DNA of 64,000 nt from Xanthomonas cucurbitae (GTDB lineage Bacteria; Pseudomonadota; Gammaproteobacteria; Xanthomonadales; Xanthomonadaceae): contig NZ_MDED01000020.1 in NCBI RefSeq assembly GCF_002939885.1, forward strand, positions 1 through 64,000. Reading direction: 5' to 3'. Position numbers and translations under genes: made by a program. This document shows positions 8,925 through 17,630 of this stretch, one piece after another. The notes under the pieces were generated by a model. That model ran no database searches, was not told where the DNA came from, and saw only the letters and a list, made by a program, of their open reading frames with translations. Within the stretch, counting starts at the first letter, position 1; each line of letters begins with the position of its first letter.

Positions 8925-10058
8925 ATGAGCAGCCCCGTCCCCTCCCCCAGCGCACAGGCCTTCGGCGATCCGGCAGCGATCCGCTGCGAGCGCGCCGCCT
9001 CCGAACTGCGCGCCGGCCGGCCGGTGCTGCTGACCGCTACCGCTGGGCAGGCGCGCGCGGTGCTGGCGCTGGACAGCAGCACCGCGCCATCGTACGCAGC
9101 ATTCGCGCGCGCCGCGCAGGGGCGCCACTATCTGTTCGTGACGCCCACACGCGCGCAGGTGCTGGGGCTGACCGCACCGCAGGGCGCACGCGTGGCCTTG
9201 CGTGAACTCAGCTACGACCAGCTGGCTGCGCTGGCCTACCTGCGCGATACCCCGGTGCCAGCGCAGTGGAGCGCAGGCGATGCACTGGATGCCGGGAGCG
9301 TGGAGATTGCGCGGCTGGGGCTGCTGCTGCCGGCGCTGCTGGCAGTGGATCTGCCCGATGTGCACGACCATGCCGCCTTCGCCGGCTGCCAGTCGCTGGC
9401 ACTGGACGACCTGGGCAGCGGGTGCGCCAAGTCGGCTGCTGCCGGCTACGAGCTGGTCACCCGCACCCCGGTGCCGCTGCGCGGCCTGGGCATGAGCGAA
9501 TTCGTGGTGTTCCGTGGCGGCGTGGCGCAGCGCGACCAGGTGGCGATCGTGGTCGGCCAGCCCGACCTATCGGCGGCGGTGCCGGTGCGTGTGCATTCCT
9601 CGTGCCTGACCGGCGACCTGTTCGGTTCGCTCAAGTGCGATTGTGGCGACCAGTTGCGGCATGGGCTGGCCAAGCTGAAGGAGCTGGGCGGTGGCGTGCT
9701 GCTGTATCTGGACCAGGAAGGTCGCGGCACCGGCATCGCCGCCAAGATGCGCGCCTACGGGTACCAGCATGCCGGCCTGGACACCATCGATGCCGATGCG
9801 CAGCTGGGCTTCGGGCCGGACGAGCGCCGTTACGGCGGCGCGGTGGCGATGTTGCACGGACTGGGCATCGACCACATCCGCCTGCTCACCAACAACCCGG
9901 CCAAGGTCGAGCGCTTGCGCGCGGCCGGCATCGCGGTGGACGACCGCATTCCGGTCACCGGCGACATCACCCCGGAAAACGAACAGTATCTGCGGACCAA
10001 GGCCACGCGCGCCGGCCATGCGCTGGATGTGGATGCGCTGATCCTGGCGGCGCAGTAG
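8925..10058 (+). CDS. ribA: GTP cyclohydrolase II with degenerate N-terminal RibB-like domain
   Basis: The protein has 377 residues. The C-terminal domain (about 195-375) is GTP cyclohydrolase II, the first step of riboflavin synthesis. It has zinc ligands C227, C238 and C240 (HSSCLTGDLFGSLKCDCG), the DQEGRGTGI substrate loop, and RLLTNNPAKVE. The N-terminal 180 residues align in pattern with 3,4-dihydroxybutanone-4-phosphate synthase (LRAGRPVLL..., FARAAQG...LFVT, ...RLGLLLPALLAV). They lack the acidic DREDEGD active-site loop, so this half is probably catalytically dead. It is therefore a RibBA-like fusion that has kept only one activity. A functional RibB must be encoded elsewhere. The 285 bases that follow hold no gene. 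Confidence 0.9.
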   Translation: MSSPVPSPSAQAFGDPAAIRCERAASELRAGRPVLLTATAGQARAVLALDSSTAPSYAAFARAAQGRHYLFVTPTRAQVLGLTAPQGARVALRELSYDQLAALAYLRDTPVPAQWSAGDALDAGSVEIARLGLLLPALLAVDLPDVHDHAAFAGCQSLALDDLGSGCAKSAAAGYELVTRTPVPLRGLGMSEFVVFRGGVAQRDQVAIVVGQPDLSAAVPVRVHSSCLTGDLFGSLKCDCGDQLRHGLAKLKELGGGVLLYLDQEGRGTGIAAKMRAYGYQHAGLDTIDADAQLGFGPDERRYGGAVAMLHGLGIDHIRLLTNNPAKVERLRAAGIAVDDRIPVTGDITPENEQYLRTKATRAGHALDVDALILAAQ

Positions 10059-10343
10059 CGCGCTTCGGACCCTCGCTCCGGCCTGGCGCGGGCGGCGGCC
10101 GCGTCGCGCGGGCGCCCAGCAGCGGCGCCTACCGCTCCCCGCCCGCAAGCGCAGCGGCCAGGCCGGCCTCGCGCTACAGCCCGGGCAGCGCATCGGCGTG
10201 CTGCCACCGCAACCTCGGTCCCGCGCGGCTGGCACAGCCCGGCCGGCAGGCTCGCGGCCGCAGCGGCGGCATCGGCGCCGCGTCGGATGCAGAGCGTCCG
10301 TGTGCCCGGCTATGCTGGCGAACCGCTTTAGCAGGCCCGCCTC

Positions 10344-10883
10344 GTGCACGACGCACCACCACCGCACCCCGACATCCTGGTTCGCGCAGAGCCCACGCCG
10401 CCGGTCCCGGACCATGCGCAGTGGCAACAGCTGCCGCAACGCGGTGCCTACGTGGCGGCAGTCAATGGTGCGCTGGGCGGCGGCGGCACGGCCTTGATCG
10501 CGGCCGGGGTGGCCGCGACGGTGCTGCACGTCTGGCGGTACTGGCCGGCCGTGCTGGGCGTCATGCTGGTGGCTGCGCTGCTGGGTGCCTGGTTGGCGGT
10601 CAAACGCCACCGACTCACGCTGTGGAAACTCGACACGCATGGACTGGCGCTGCAGCGCGGCCATCTGTGGCAAAGCGATACCCGGGTTCCGATGTCGCGC
10701 GTGCAGCACGTCGACCTACGCCGCGGCCCGATCGAACGCGCCACGCGGCTGACCACGCTGGTGGTACACACCGCCGGTAGCCGGCTCAACGCCGTGGCGC
10801 TGTCTGGCCTGGATCAGGCCGATGCCGAACGCTTGCGCGACCGTCTTGCGCGCCAGCTCGATCACCACGACGACGCGCTGTGA
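10344..10883 (+). CDS. PH-domain (bPH_2) membrane protein, YdbS-like
   Basis: The protein has 179 residues and a GTG start. Two hydrophobic helices lie at about residues 46-64 and 68-86. A bacterial PH-like domain follows (KRHRLTLWKLDTHGLALQRGHLWQSDTRVP...RVQHVDLRRGPIER). It matches the small partner of the YdbS/YdbT pair found widely in bacteria. Its TGA overlaps the GTG start of the next gene by four bases, so the two proteins are very likely made together and form a membrane complex. The function of the pair is unresolved; links to envelope stress and resistance to antimicrobial peptides have been proposed in Bacillus. Confidence 0.85.
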   Translation: MHDAPPPHPDILVRAEPTPPVPDHAQWQQLPQRGAYVAAVNGALGGGGTALIAAGVAATVLHVWRYWPAVLGVMLVAALLGAWLAVKRHRLTLWKLDTHGLALQRGHLWQSDTRVPMSRVQHVDLRRGPIERATRLTTLVVHTAGSRLNAVALSGLDQADAERLRDRLARQLDHHDDAL

Positions 10884-12385
10884 GTGCGGTCCAGCACGCC
10901 GGCGACGACGACGAGCAGCGCCTGCATCCGCTGTCGTGGGTGTTCGTGCTGCTGCAGCAGATCCGCCAGTTCCTGATCCCGCTGGTGGCCCTGATCGTCT
11001 TCGGCAGCCGCGACGGCAACCGCGACTCGGCCGATCACATCGCCACCGGCCTGGTGATCGCGGCGCTGGTGGTCATTTCGGTGCTGCGCTACTTCACCTA
11101 TCGCTACCGCATCGGCCAAGACAGCGTGGCCATCCGCAGTGGGCTGCTCGAACGCAGCCGGCGCGACATTCCGTTCGCCCGCATCCACAACGTGGTGGTG
11201 CATCAATCCTTGCTGCACCGGCTGACGGGAGTGGCCGAGGTGCGGCTGGAATCGGCCGGCGGCCGCAAGCCGGAAGCGCAGATGCGCGTGCTGCGGCTGG
11301 ACCAGGCACTGGCGCTGGAAGACCTGATCCGGCGCCGCGTGCACCATGCCGCGCCGCTCGCCGCGCCCATGGAAGAGCACAGCACCCTGCTGCGCCTGCC
11401 GGTGGCCGAAGTGATCCGCCTGGGCCTGATCTCCAACCGCGGCATGGTGGTGGTGGCTGCCGCCTTCGGCGTGATCTACCAGCTGATTCCGCGCCGCGTG
11501 GCGTCCAATTTCATCGAAACCAACGGCGAGCTGGCCTACCGCTATGTCAGCCAGGTGCACCCGGGCGCTGCGGTGACCGCCACGCTGGTGACGATCGCCT
11601 GCCTGGCGGTGCTGCTGGCGATGCGCGCATTGTCGGTGGCCCTGGCCGTGGCGCAGTACCACGGCTTCCACCTGAGCGAATCGGAACGCCGCCTCACCGT
11701 GGAACGCGGCCTGCTGACCCGCATCCGCAGCAGCGTGGCATTGCGGCGCATCCAGGCGTGGACCGTGTACGAAAGCCGGCTGCATCGGCTGTTCGGTCGC
11801 CGTCAGTTGCGCGTGGATACCGCGGTGGCCGGCGCGGGCGACAACCAGGACAGCGCATTGAAGGAGCTGGCACCGATCGCCGACCCACACCGCTGCGATG
11901 CCCTGTTGCAGCGCTTGTTGCCCGGTATCGCCTGGCCGCCGGCGCAGTGGCAGGCCATCGCCACCCATTGCTGGTGGCGCCTGAGCCTGCCGACGGCGTT
12001 GCTGTTGCTGCCACTGGTGGCCGCGCTGGCGTGGCAATTTGGCCATCAGGCGGCCTGGTTGCTGCTGTGGCTACCGTGGAGTGCGTTCAAGGCCTACCGG
12101 CAGGTGCAGCGCATGGGCTATGCCGTGGATGCGCGTTACGTGGCCGTGCGCGGTGGCTGGTGGAAGCGCTGGTGGCGGCTGGCCGAACTGGACAAGTTGC
12201 AGGCACTGCAGTTGCAACGCTCACCGCTGGATCGCCTGACCGGCACCGCCACGCTGTGGCTGGACACCGCCGGTGCCAGCGCCACCGGCCCGGCCTTGCG
12301 GTTGCGCTTCGTGCCCTTGGCGCAGGCGCAGGCGCTGCAGGCGCAACTTGGCGCCGCGCTGGCCCGTCGCAAGCTGCGCTGGTGA
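10880..12385 (+). CDS. PH-domain (bPH_2) membrane protein, YdbT-like
   Basis: The protein has 501 residues and a GTG start overlapping the stop of the YdbS-like gene. It contains three PH-like repeats (about 75-150, 250-330 and 405-490), each with the RYRIGQDSVAIRSGLLERS-type strand pattern and an arginine-rich helix. They are separated by pairs of membrane helices (about 28-75, 185-240 and 365-400). This repeat layout is diagnostic of YdbT. The operon has just two genes and is followed immediately by a GGGAATC repeat. There are no catalytic motifs. Confidence 0.85.
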   Translation: MSAVQHAGDDDEQRLHPLSWVFVLLQQIRQFLIPLVALIVFGSRDGNRDSADHIATGLVIAALVVISVLRYFTYRYRIGQDSVAIRSGLLERSRRDIPFARIHNVVVHQSLLHRLTGVAEVRLESAGGRKPEAQMRVLRLDQALALEDLIRRRVHHAAPLAAPMEEHSTLLRLPVAEVIRLGLISNRGMVVVAAAFGVIYQLIPRRVASNFIETNGELAYRYVSQVHPGAAVTATLVTIACLAVLLAMRALSVALAVAQYHGFHLSESERRLTVERGLLTRIRSSVALRRIQAWTVYESRLHRLFGRRQLRVDTAVAGAGDNQDSALKELAPIADPHRCDALLQRLLPGIAWPPAQWQAIATHCWWRLSLPTALLLLPLVAALAWQFGHQAAWLLLWLPWSAFKAYRQVQRMGYAVDARYVAVRGGWWKRWWRLAELDKLQALQLQRSPLDRLTGTATLWLDTAGASATGPALRLRFVPLAQAQALQAQLGAALARRKLRW

Positions 12386-12424
12386 TCGGGAATCGGGAAT
12401 CGGGATTGGGGAATCGGGATCGGG
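12386..12424 (+). repeat. GGGAATC heptamer repeat, copy 1
   Basis: Five imperfect copies of CGGGAATC/CGGGATT start directly after the TGA of the YdbT-like gene. The same motif recurs at 19866-19895, 20195-20222, around 53335-53370 and 59831-59859, always between genes. It resembles the simple intergenic repeat widespread in Xanthomonas genomes. Confidence 0.7.
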
Positions 12425-12474
12425 TGGACGTTGCTGTTGGCAGCGTTATCTCGGCAGCGATCGACCAGTGGCCA

Positions 12475-13530
12475 TCAATGCTGCGCCGGACCCCAATAGC
12501 CAAGTTCGCGCCGGATCTGTAGTCCTCGCCATCGCGCGCCCAGCGGCTTGCTGCGCAATGTGCCGAGCCTGCCGGCGATGAAGTCCTCGGTGGCGGCAAT
12601 CACCCGCTCCGACGAATGCCCGTCGCGATACGGGTGGATCGCATCGGCATAGGCGGCCAGTGCGCTACGCAACTCGGCATCCGGTGCCAGCGCGCGCGCC
12701 AGCTGTTGCGGCAGTTGCTCGGGCTGCGCGAAGTTGAGCATATGCGGCTGCGGCACGCGGTTGCGAAAGGTCACCACCGGTTTGTGCTGCACCACGAACT
12801 CGGACACGATCGACGAGGTGTCCGACACCAGCACGTCGGCCGCACGCTGCGCGGCCATCACCTCTTCCGGCTCGACGAAGCGTGCATTGGCGCCGGCCAG
12901 CGCGCGATAACGATCGAACAATTCCGATGCGCACTTGGGGTGCAGTGTCAGCAACCAGTAATGCGTGCCGCGCGCGATGTCGGCGGCAATCTCATCAAAG
13001 AGCACCGGTGCCGCGCTCAACCGCTCGGTGAAGGTGGAACCGAACAGGATCGTCGGGCGTCCGTTGGCCGGGGCGCGCAGTGCGGCACTGTGTCCGCCAT
13101 CGTCGCGGAACACCGGGTCGAGCTTGGGCCAGCCGGTCTCGGCCACCGCAAAATGCCCTTCGCGCGCGGCCAGCGCACGGAACGGTGCGGTGGTGGCCGG
13201 GCCTTGCGTGCAGTACAGATCGAACAGCCCACGCACGCGGAAATGCCCACGGTTGTCTTCGCGCTTTTGCACGTTGAAGCCATGGAACAGCTGCACCTTG
13301 GCGCCGGACACGAACGGTGCCACCCAGTTGGCCGCGCTGAACACCGCACGCGGACGCAAGGCCAGTGCGTCGCGCAAGCCCACTTCGCGCACGCCCGGCA
13401 GCGTCAGGCCGCGCGCGCCGCCTTCGTACCAGGCGGACACCGCATCGCCACGGGCCTGTAATGCCTGCGCCAATGGCGCCAGAATAGGCAAGGCGTAACG
13501 TTCCGTTGCGAACAGCAGGTAATCGGCCAT
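12475..13530 (-). CDS. CDP-glycerol:glycerophosphate glycerophosphotransferase-family protein
   Basis: The protein has 351 residues. It has a GT-B-like fold of the Glyphos_transf family (TagB/TagF/SpsB relatives). Recognisable segments are the phosphate-binding-type GSTFTERLS (about 172), LTLHPKCASELFDRYR, VLVSDTSSIVSEFVVQHKPVVTF (about 243-266), and the late PYRDGHSSERV helix. No signal peptide is seen. I use the ATG at 13530 (MADYLLFATERYALP). Only three bases separate its start codon from that of the divergent GT2 gene. Gram-negative bacteria lack teichoic acids, so the likely role is adding phosphoglycerol-type substituents to LPS or another surface glycan. The substrate is inferred. Confidence 0.8.
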   Translation of the reverse strand: MADYLLFATERYALPILAPLAQALQARGDAVSAWYEGGARGLTLPGVREVGLRDALALRPRAVFSAANWVAPFVSGAKVQLFHGFNVQKREDNRGHFRVRGLFDLYCTQGPATTAPFRALAAREGHFAVAETGWPKLDPVFRDDGGHSAALRAPANGRPTILFGSTFTERLSAAPVLFDEIAADIARGTHYWLLTLHPKCASELFDRYRALAGANARFVEPEEVMAAQRAADVLVSDTSSIVSEFVVQHKPVVTFRNRVPQPHMLNFAQPEQLPQQLARALAPDAELRSALAAYADAIHPYRDGHSSERVIAATEDFIAGRLGTLRSKPLGARWRGLQIRRELGYWGPAQH

Positions 13531-13533
13531 CAC

Positions 13534-14358
13534 ATGTCCTCTTCGACCGCACCCGACCAACGGCCGCGCATCAGCGCCTGCATTATCGCGTTCAACGAGG
13601 CCGATCGCCTACGCGACTGCCTGACCTCGCTGGCATTTTGCGACGAGATCGTGGTGGTGGACTCCGGCTCCACCGATGCCACCGCCGCCATCGCCGGCGC
13701 GCAGGGCGCGCGCGTGCTGCAACGCGCCTTCGACGGCTACCGCAGCCAGAAGGCCTACTGCGTCCAGCAGGCCAGCCACGATTGGGTGCTGTGCCTGGAT
13801 GCGGACGAACGCATCAGCGACACCCTGCGCGATGCCATCCTCGCGGCGCGCGATGCCGGCTTCGCCGGCGCCGCCGGCTACCGATTTGCGCGGCTGTCGG
13901 ATTACTTCGGTCGCTTCCTGCGCCACGGCAACGCGTATCCGGACCGCGTGCTGCGCCTGTTCGACCGACGCCGTGGCGGCTGGCGCGGCAAGCGCGAGAT
14001 CCACGAAGCGGCCAGCGTGGATGGCGCGGTCATCACCCTGGCCGGCGACCTGATCCACTACCCCTACCGCTCGCTGGCACAACAACTGGCCAAGACCCAG
14101 CGCTATGCGCAGATGATGGCCGAACACGATCACGCACGCGGCAAGCGCGCCACCTGGAGCAAGCTGGTGCTGGCGCCGGCCTGGCGCTTCTGGCGCGGCT
14201 ACCTGCTGCGTGGCGGGTTTCGCGATGGCTGGCACGGTCTGATCTATGCCTACGTGCGCGCCAACTACGTGCGCCAGAAGACCATCATGCTGTGGCTGTT
14301 GCAGCACGACCAGCCCGTGCAGGACCCACCGCGCACATCGGATCGGCGTGACGATTGA
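13534..14358 (+). CDS. family 2 glycosyltransferase (WaaE/KdtX-like, LPS core)
   Basis: The protein has 274 residues. The GT-A signature runs ACIIAFNEADRLRDCLTSL, then IVVVDSGSTDAT and the metal-binding LCLDADERIS (about 92). The downstream pattern GGWRGKREIHE and the C-terminal YVRANYVRQKTIMLWL fit the WaaE/KdtX group, which adds a hexose to the inner core of LPS. It is predicted to act at the cytoplasmic face. Its ATG lies four bases from that of the divergent CDP-glycerol transferase-like gene, so each promoter must sit inside the other coding region. It runs convergently into the O-antigen ligase-like gene. Confidence 0.85.
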   Translation: MSSSTAPDQRPRISACIIAFNEADRLRDCLTSLAFCDEIVVVDSGSTDATAAIAGAQGARVLQRAFDGYRSQKAYCVQQASHDWVLCLDADERISDTLRDAILAARDAGFAGAAGYRFARLSDYFGRFLRHGNAYPDRVLRLFDRRRGGWRGKREIHEAASVDGAVITLAGDLIHYPYRSLAQQLAKTQRYAQMMAEHDHARGKRATWSKLVLAPAWRFWRGYLLRGGFRDGWHGLIYAYVRANYVRQKTIMLWLLQHDQPVQDPPRTSDRRDD

Positions 14359-14439
14359 ATGCGGCGTGCGCGGCGGCCGGTGCCGTGGGCAATCGGCCGC
14401 CGACACTTCGGCATGCCAGGCGCCATTGGCACGCGCAGC

Positions 14440-15717
14440 TCAGGCAGTGCCCAGCGCTTGCCTGGCCTGCTCCGCCTGACGCACCGCAAGGCCGGTCAGC
14501 ACGCCCACCATGGCCGTGTAGAAGCTGGCCGAGATCTGGTGCGCAAACATCGATTGCGTCAGCCCGCACAAGGCGTAACCGATCACGATCATCACCCCGG
14601 CCGCCGCCGGGCCGCGGAACTGCGCCTGCCCGCTGCGCCGATGCAGACGCACGAACATCCACAGCGGAATCCCATAGACCGCCAGCAGCAGGAACACCCC
14701 CGGCACGCCCTGGGTGGCGCCCCATTCGGCCAGGTCGTTGTGCGCATGGCCCAGGTGGCACCGCAGCATCCAGGTATCGCCGGCGCAGACCGGCAACTCG
14801 CGCATCGCATCGTCGAAACGGCCCACGCCCACGCCGGTCAGCGGGTGCGCCAGCAGCGTGTCCCAGGCCACATGCAGACGCTCGATGCGCGCCCCGGCCG
14901 ACGAATCGGCATCGCCAACCTCATAACGCTGCAGATCGCTCTGCAATTCTCCAAGACGCATCTGCTCGGTCAGTGCCGGCACGCTGAAGACCACCGCCAC
15001 CGCCACCGCCGCGCTGCCCACGAAACTCAACAACCGCAGCCGCGCGCTCTGCCAGGGTGCCTCCCAAATCAGCACGCCCAGCGTCAGCAACGCGGCCAGC
15101 CACACCCCGCGGCTACCGCTGAGCACAATCACCACCACCGCGGCGATGGCCGCACCCAGCAACCAACGCATGCCGCCGACCGGCCGACAGAACGCCACCA
15201 CCACCAGCAACAGCACCGTCAGGTCGGCGAACACGATGGCGTTGGTCCATCCCTCGGCACGGTCGGCGCCGTTACCGACCTGCACCACGGCGATCAACGT
15301 GGCCGCGAACACGCCAACCAGCGCTCCACGCCATAGCCAGACCTGGCGCGGCTGCAGGGCGTAGGCCCACAGCGCCGCCCACGGCAGCACCAGGAAGCGC
15401 GAGCGGTTGTCGACATCGCGTAACGCCGGCTCGAACAAGGCGATCGACAGCAGCGACATCGCGATCACCGCCACCGTCAGCCAGCACAGCGTCCGCAACG
15501 GCCAGCGGCGCGCGCCGATACCGGCACCCAACGCGCGCCACCCAACCAGCGTACCGAGCAACAAGCACAGGCCAAACGGCAGCAGGCCACCGGGGATGCT
15601 GACCACCAACGCGGTCAGGCAGAACAGACCCAGCTCGGCGATGCCCCGTCCCGCCCGCGACGATGCGATGGAGCCAAGCGGTGTGGGCGAAGTGGACGGG
15701 GGACAAGAGAAAGTCAT
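14440..15717 (-). CDS. O-antigen ligase/polymerase (Wzy_C) family membrane protein
   Basis: The protein has 425 residues from the ATG at 15717 (MTFSCPPSTSPTP); an in-frame ATG at 15798 would add 27. About ten to twelve hydrophobic helices are seen. The large periplasmic loop (about 230-345) carries the family motif GHAHNDLAEWGATQG, containing the catalytic-type His. Such proteins either ligate O-antigen to lipid A-core (WaaL) or polymerise it. Neighbouring GT2, CDP-glycerol-type and GT39 genes support an LPS role. Neither start has a strong ribosome site; GAAG with a 6-base spacer favours 15717. Confidence 0.82.
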   Translation of the reverse strand: MTFSCPPSTSPTPLGSIASSRAGRGIAELGLFCLTALVVSIPGGLLPFGLCLLLGTLVGWRALGAGIGARRWPLRTLCWLTVAVIAMSLLSIALFEPALRDVDNRSRFLVLPWAALWAYALQPRQVWLWRGALVGVFAATLIAVVQVGNGADRAEGWTNAIVFADLTVLLLVVVAFCRPVGGMRWLLGAAIAAVVVIVLSGSRGVWLAALLTLGVLIWEAPWQSARLRLLSFVGSAAVAVAVVFSVPALTEQMRLGELQSDLQRYEVGDADSSAGARIERLHVAWDTLLAHPLTGVGVGRFDDAMRELPVCAGDTWMLRCHLGHAHNDLAEWGATQGVPGVFLLLAVYGIPLWMFVRLHRRSGQAQFRGPAAAGVMIVIGYALCGLTQSMFAHQISASFYTAMVGVLTGLAVRQAEQARQALGTA

Positions 15718-15865
15718 CGGCACTTCGATGGCAAGGAATGAAGGGAAGCGCCCATGCCCAGCAGCGGCGACGCCGGCCAAGCTAACGCTGCGCCGCATGA
15801 ATCGTTGCTAGACAGCGGCAGGCGGCGACGTTTCGGGTCGGGTGGACGATTGCGCTGCGGCCGAC

Positions 15866-17587
15866 TCATTCGGTGTCCAGGTTGCCTTGCTCGCGTGCCT
15901 CCACGGCTTTCTCCGTGGCGCTGGCCACGCAGTCGCCCTGCACGGCGTCGGCGGGCACCAGCCACCAGCGGCGCCGGTTCGCCACCCCCACCAGCACGCT
16001 ACGGCTGCGGTCCACGCAACCCAGCAGTGCGGTTTCCTGCACCATCAGCCAACGACGCTGCGGGCGGGCGGCCTGCCACGCCACGCCGTCGCGCAACTGC
16101 ACGTCCCAGGGCACCTTGAAGCCGAAGGTGCGTGCCGGGCGATCGGCCATCAGCAGGTTCTGTTCCTTCCAGGCCACCAGGCCAAGTTCTGCCTCCGGGC
16201 CGACGCAGCGCCCGGCCTCGCGCATCACCGCGCCGGCCGAGCTGGAGTCGTTGAAGATGGGATAGCAGACCAGGCCGAACGCCACCCACCACGCCCCCAG
16301 CAACGAGGCCACCGCCAGCGCGGAGCGCCGGACCCGCAGCAACAGCACGCTGGCCACGCCCCAGCTGCCCACTGCCAACAAGAGCCAGCCCAGTGGGTCG
16401 GTGGCTTCGCTGCCCACCCCGCGGCTGTCCATGATCTTCTGCTCGAACCCCGGGTGCCCGATCAGCATCGCTGCCCCAGCCGCGGTGAACGCCACGGTCA
16501 GCAGCACCACGAAACCGAACAGCAACCGCTGCACGCCCACCCGGCGCAGCAGGCCCGCCGCCAGGGGTGCCAGCGCCAGGCAGAACATCGGCAGCGCCGG
16601 CAGGATGTAGACATCGCGCTTGCCGCTGGGAATGGTGAAGAACACCAGCACCAGCAGCCACCACGCCAGCGGCAGCAGGTAGCGCGCATCGCGCCGCCGC
16701 AACCGCCGCCGCCACGCCGGGATCGCCCACGGCAGCAGCAGGATGGGCGGCAGCCACATCGTGGCCATGCTCTGCAGGTGGTACCACACCGGCTGCGCAT
16801 GATCCCAGGAACTGGCATAGCGCTTGGCGGTCTGGCGCAGCAGGATGTCGTTGAGGTACACGCGGTACTCAGGCTGACCGGCGGTCAGCGCGGTCACCAT
16901 CATCGGCACGAACCACAGCGCGATGGCGACGAAGAAGAGCAGCGGCCCCAGCCAGAACCGGCGGTCGCGCACATGCACGCGCACGCCCGGCCAGCCGCGC
17001 GCCGCGGCGATCCCGGCCGGGATCAGCATCAGCAGCGCAATGATGCCCACGCCCTTGGTGATGACCCCCAGCCCGGCGGCGAACCAGCCCAGCGCCCACC
17101 AACGCCACGCCGGCCCCATCAGCAAGTGACGCAGCAGCCCGTAATTGGCCAGGGTGATCCAGAACACCACCAGCGGATCGATCTGCGCTTTCTTGGCCTG
17201 GAAGGTGAAGTGCAGGGTGAACAGCAGCATCCATGCCGCATAAGCGCCCACGCGCCGGGTCCATAGCCGCCGCCCCAGGTCGTAGACGCAGACCAGCGTG
17301 CCCAGTGCCGCCAGCAGCGAGGGCAGCAGGAAGGCCACCCGCCAGTTGCCCAAGACCGTGTAGAACAGCGCCTGCAGCCACATCAGCATCGGCGGCTTGT
17401 CCGAATACAGCTCGTTGCCGCGATGCGGGAACAGCCAGTCTCCGCTGAGCACCATCTGCTTGGCGACCAGGGCAAAGCGCGGCTCGTCCGAGGGCCAGGG
17501 ATCGCGCAGCCCCAGGCCGGCACCGATCACCAGCACTGCGGTGATCGTCAGTAACCAGAAATCCAGGGAAGGGCGGGGTTTTGACAT
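15866..17587 (-). CDS. GT39/ArnT-like polyprenyl-phosphate sugar transferase
   Basis: The protein has 573 residues and about eleven to twelve membrane helices. The first periplasmic loop has the acidic DPWPSDEPRFA motif (about 30-40) typical of PMT/ArnT enzymes, followed by YSDKPPMLMWLQALF. The C-terminal 120 residues form a periplasmic soluble domain. ArnT-like enzymes transfer a sugar from undecaprenyl phosphate to lipid A or another glycan at the outer face of the inner membrane. I use the ATG at 17587 (MSKPRPSLDFWL); an in-frame codon three residues upstream is possible. It is on the same strand as the ligase-like gene 148 bases downstream. The donor sugar is unknown. Confidence 0.85.
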   Translation of the reverse strand: MSKPRPSLDFWLLTITAVLVIGAGLGLRDPWPSDEPRFALVAKQMVLSGDWLFPHRGNELYSDKPPMLMWLQALFYTVLGNWRVAFLLPSLLAALGTLVCVYDLGRRLWTRRVGAYAAWMLLFTLHFTFQAKKAQIDPLVVFWITLANYGLLRHLLMGPAWRWWALGWFAAGLGVITKGVGIIALLMLIPAGIAAARGWPGVRVHVRDRRFWLGPLLFFVAIALWFVPMMVTALTAGQPEYRVYLNDILLRQTAKRYASSWDHAQPVWYHLQSMATMWLPPILLLPWAIPAWRRRLRRRDARYLLPLAWWLLVLVFFTIPSGKRDVYILPALPMFCLALAPLAAGLLRRVGVQRLLFGFVVLLTVAFTAAGAAMLIGHPGFEQKIMDSRGVGSEATDPLGWLLLAVGSWGVASVLLLRVRRSALAVASLLGAWWVAFGLVCYPIFNDSSSAGAVMREAGRCVGPEAELGLVAWKEQNLLMADRPARTFGFKVPWDVQLRDGVAWQAARPQRRWLMVQETALLGCVDRSRSVLVGVANRRRWWLVPADAVQGDCVASATEKAVEAREQGNLDTE

Positions 17588-17630
17588 GGTGGCCACGGGC
17601 TGGGGAGCGCTGCGGTCAGCGCACGGACGA

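Noticed and set aside
9266-10780. 504-codon frame across ribA and the YdbS-like gene
   Set aside because: Arg/Gly/Ala-rich out-of-frame shadow; the true genes have recognisable motifs and starts.
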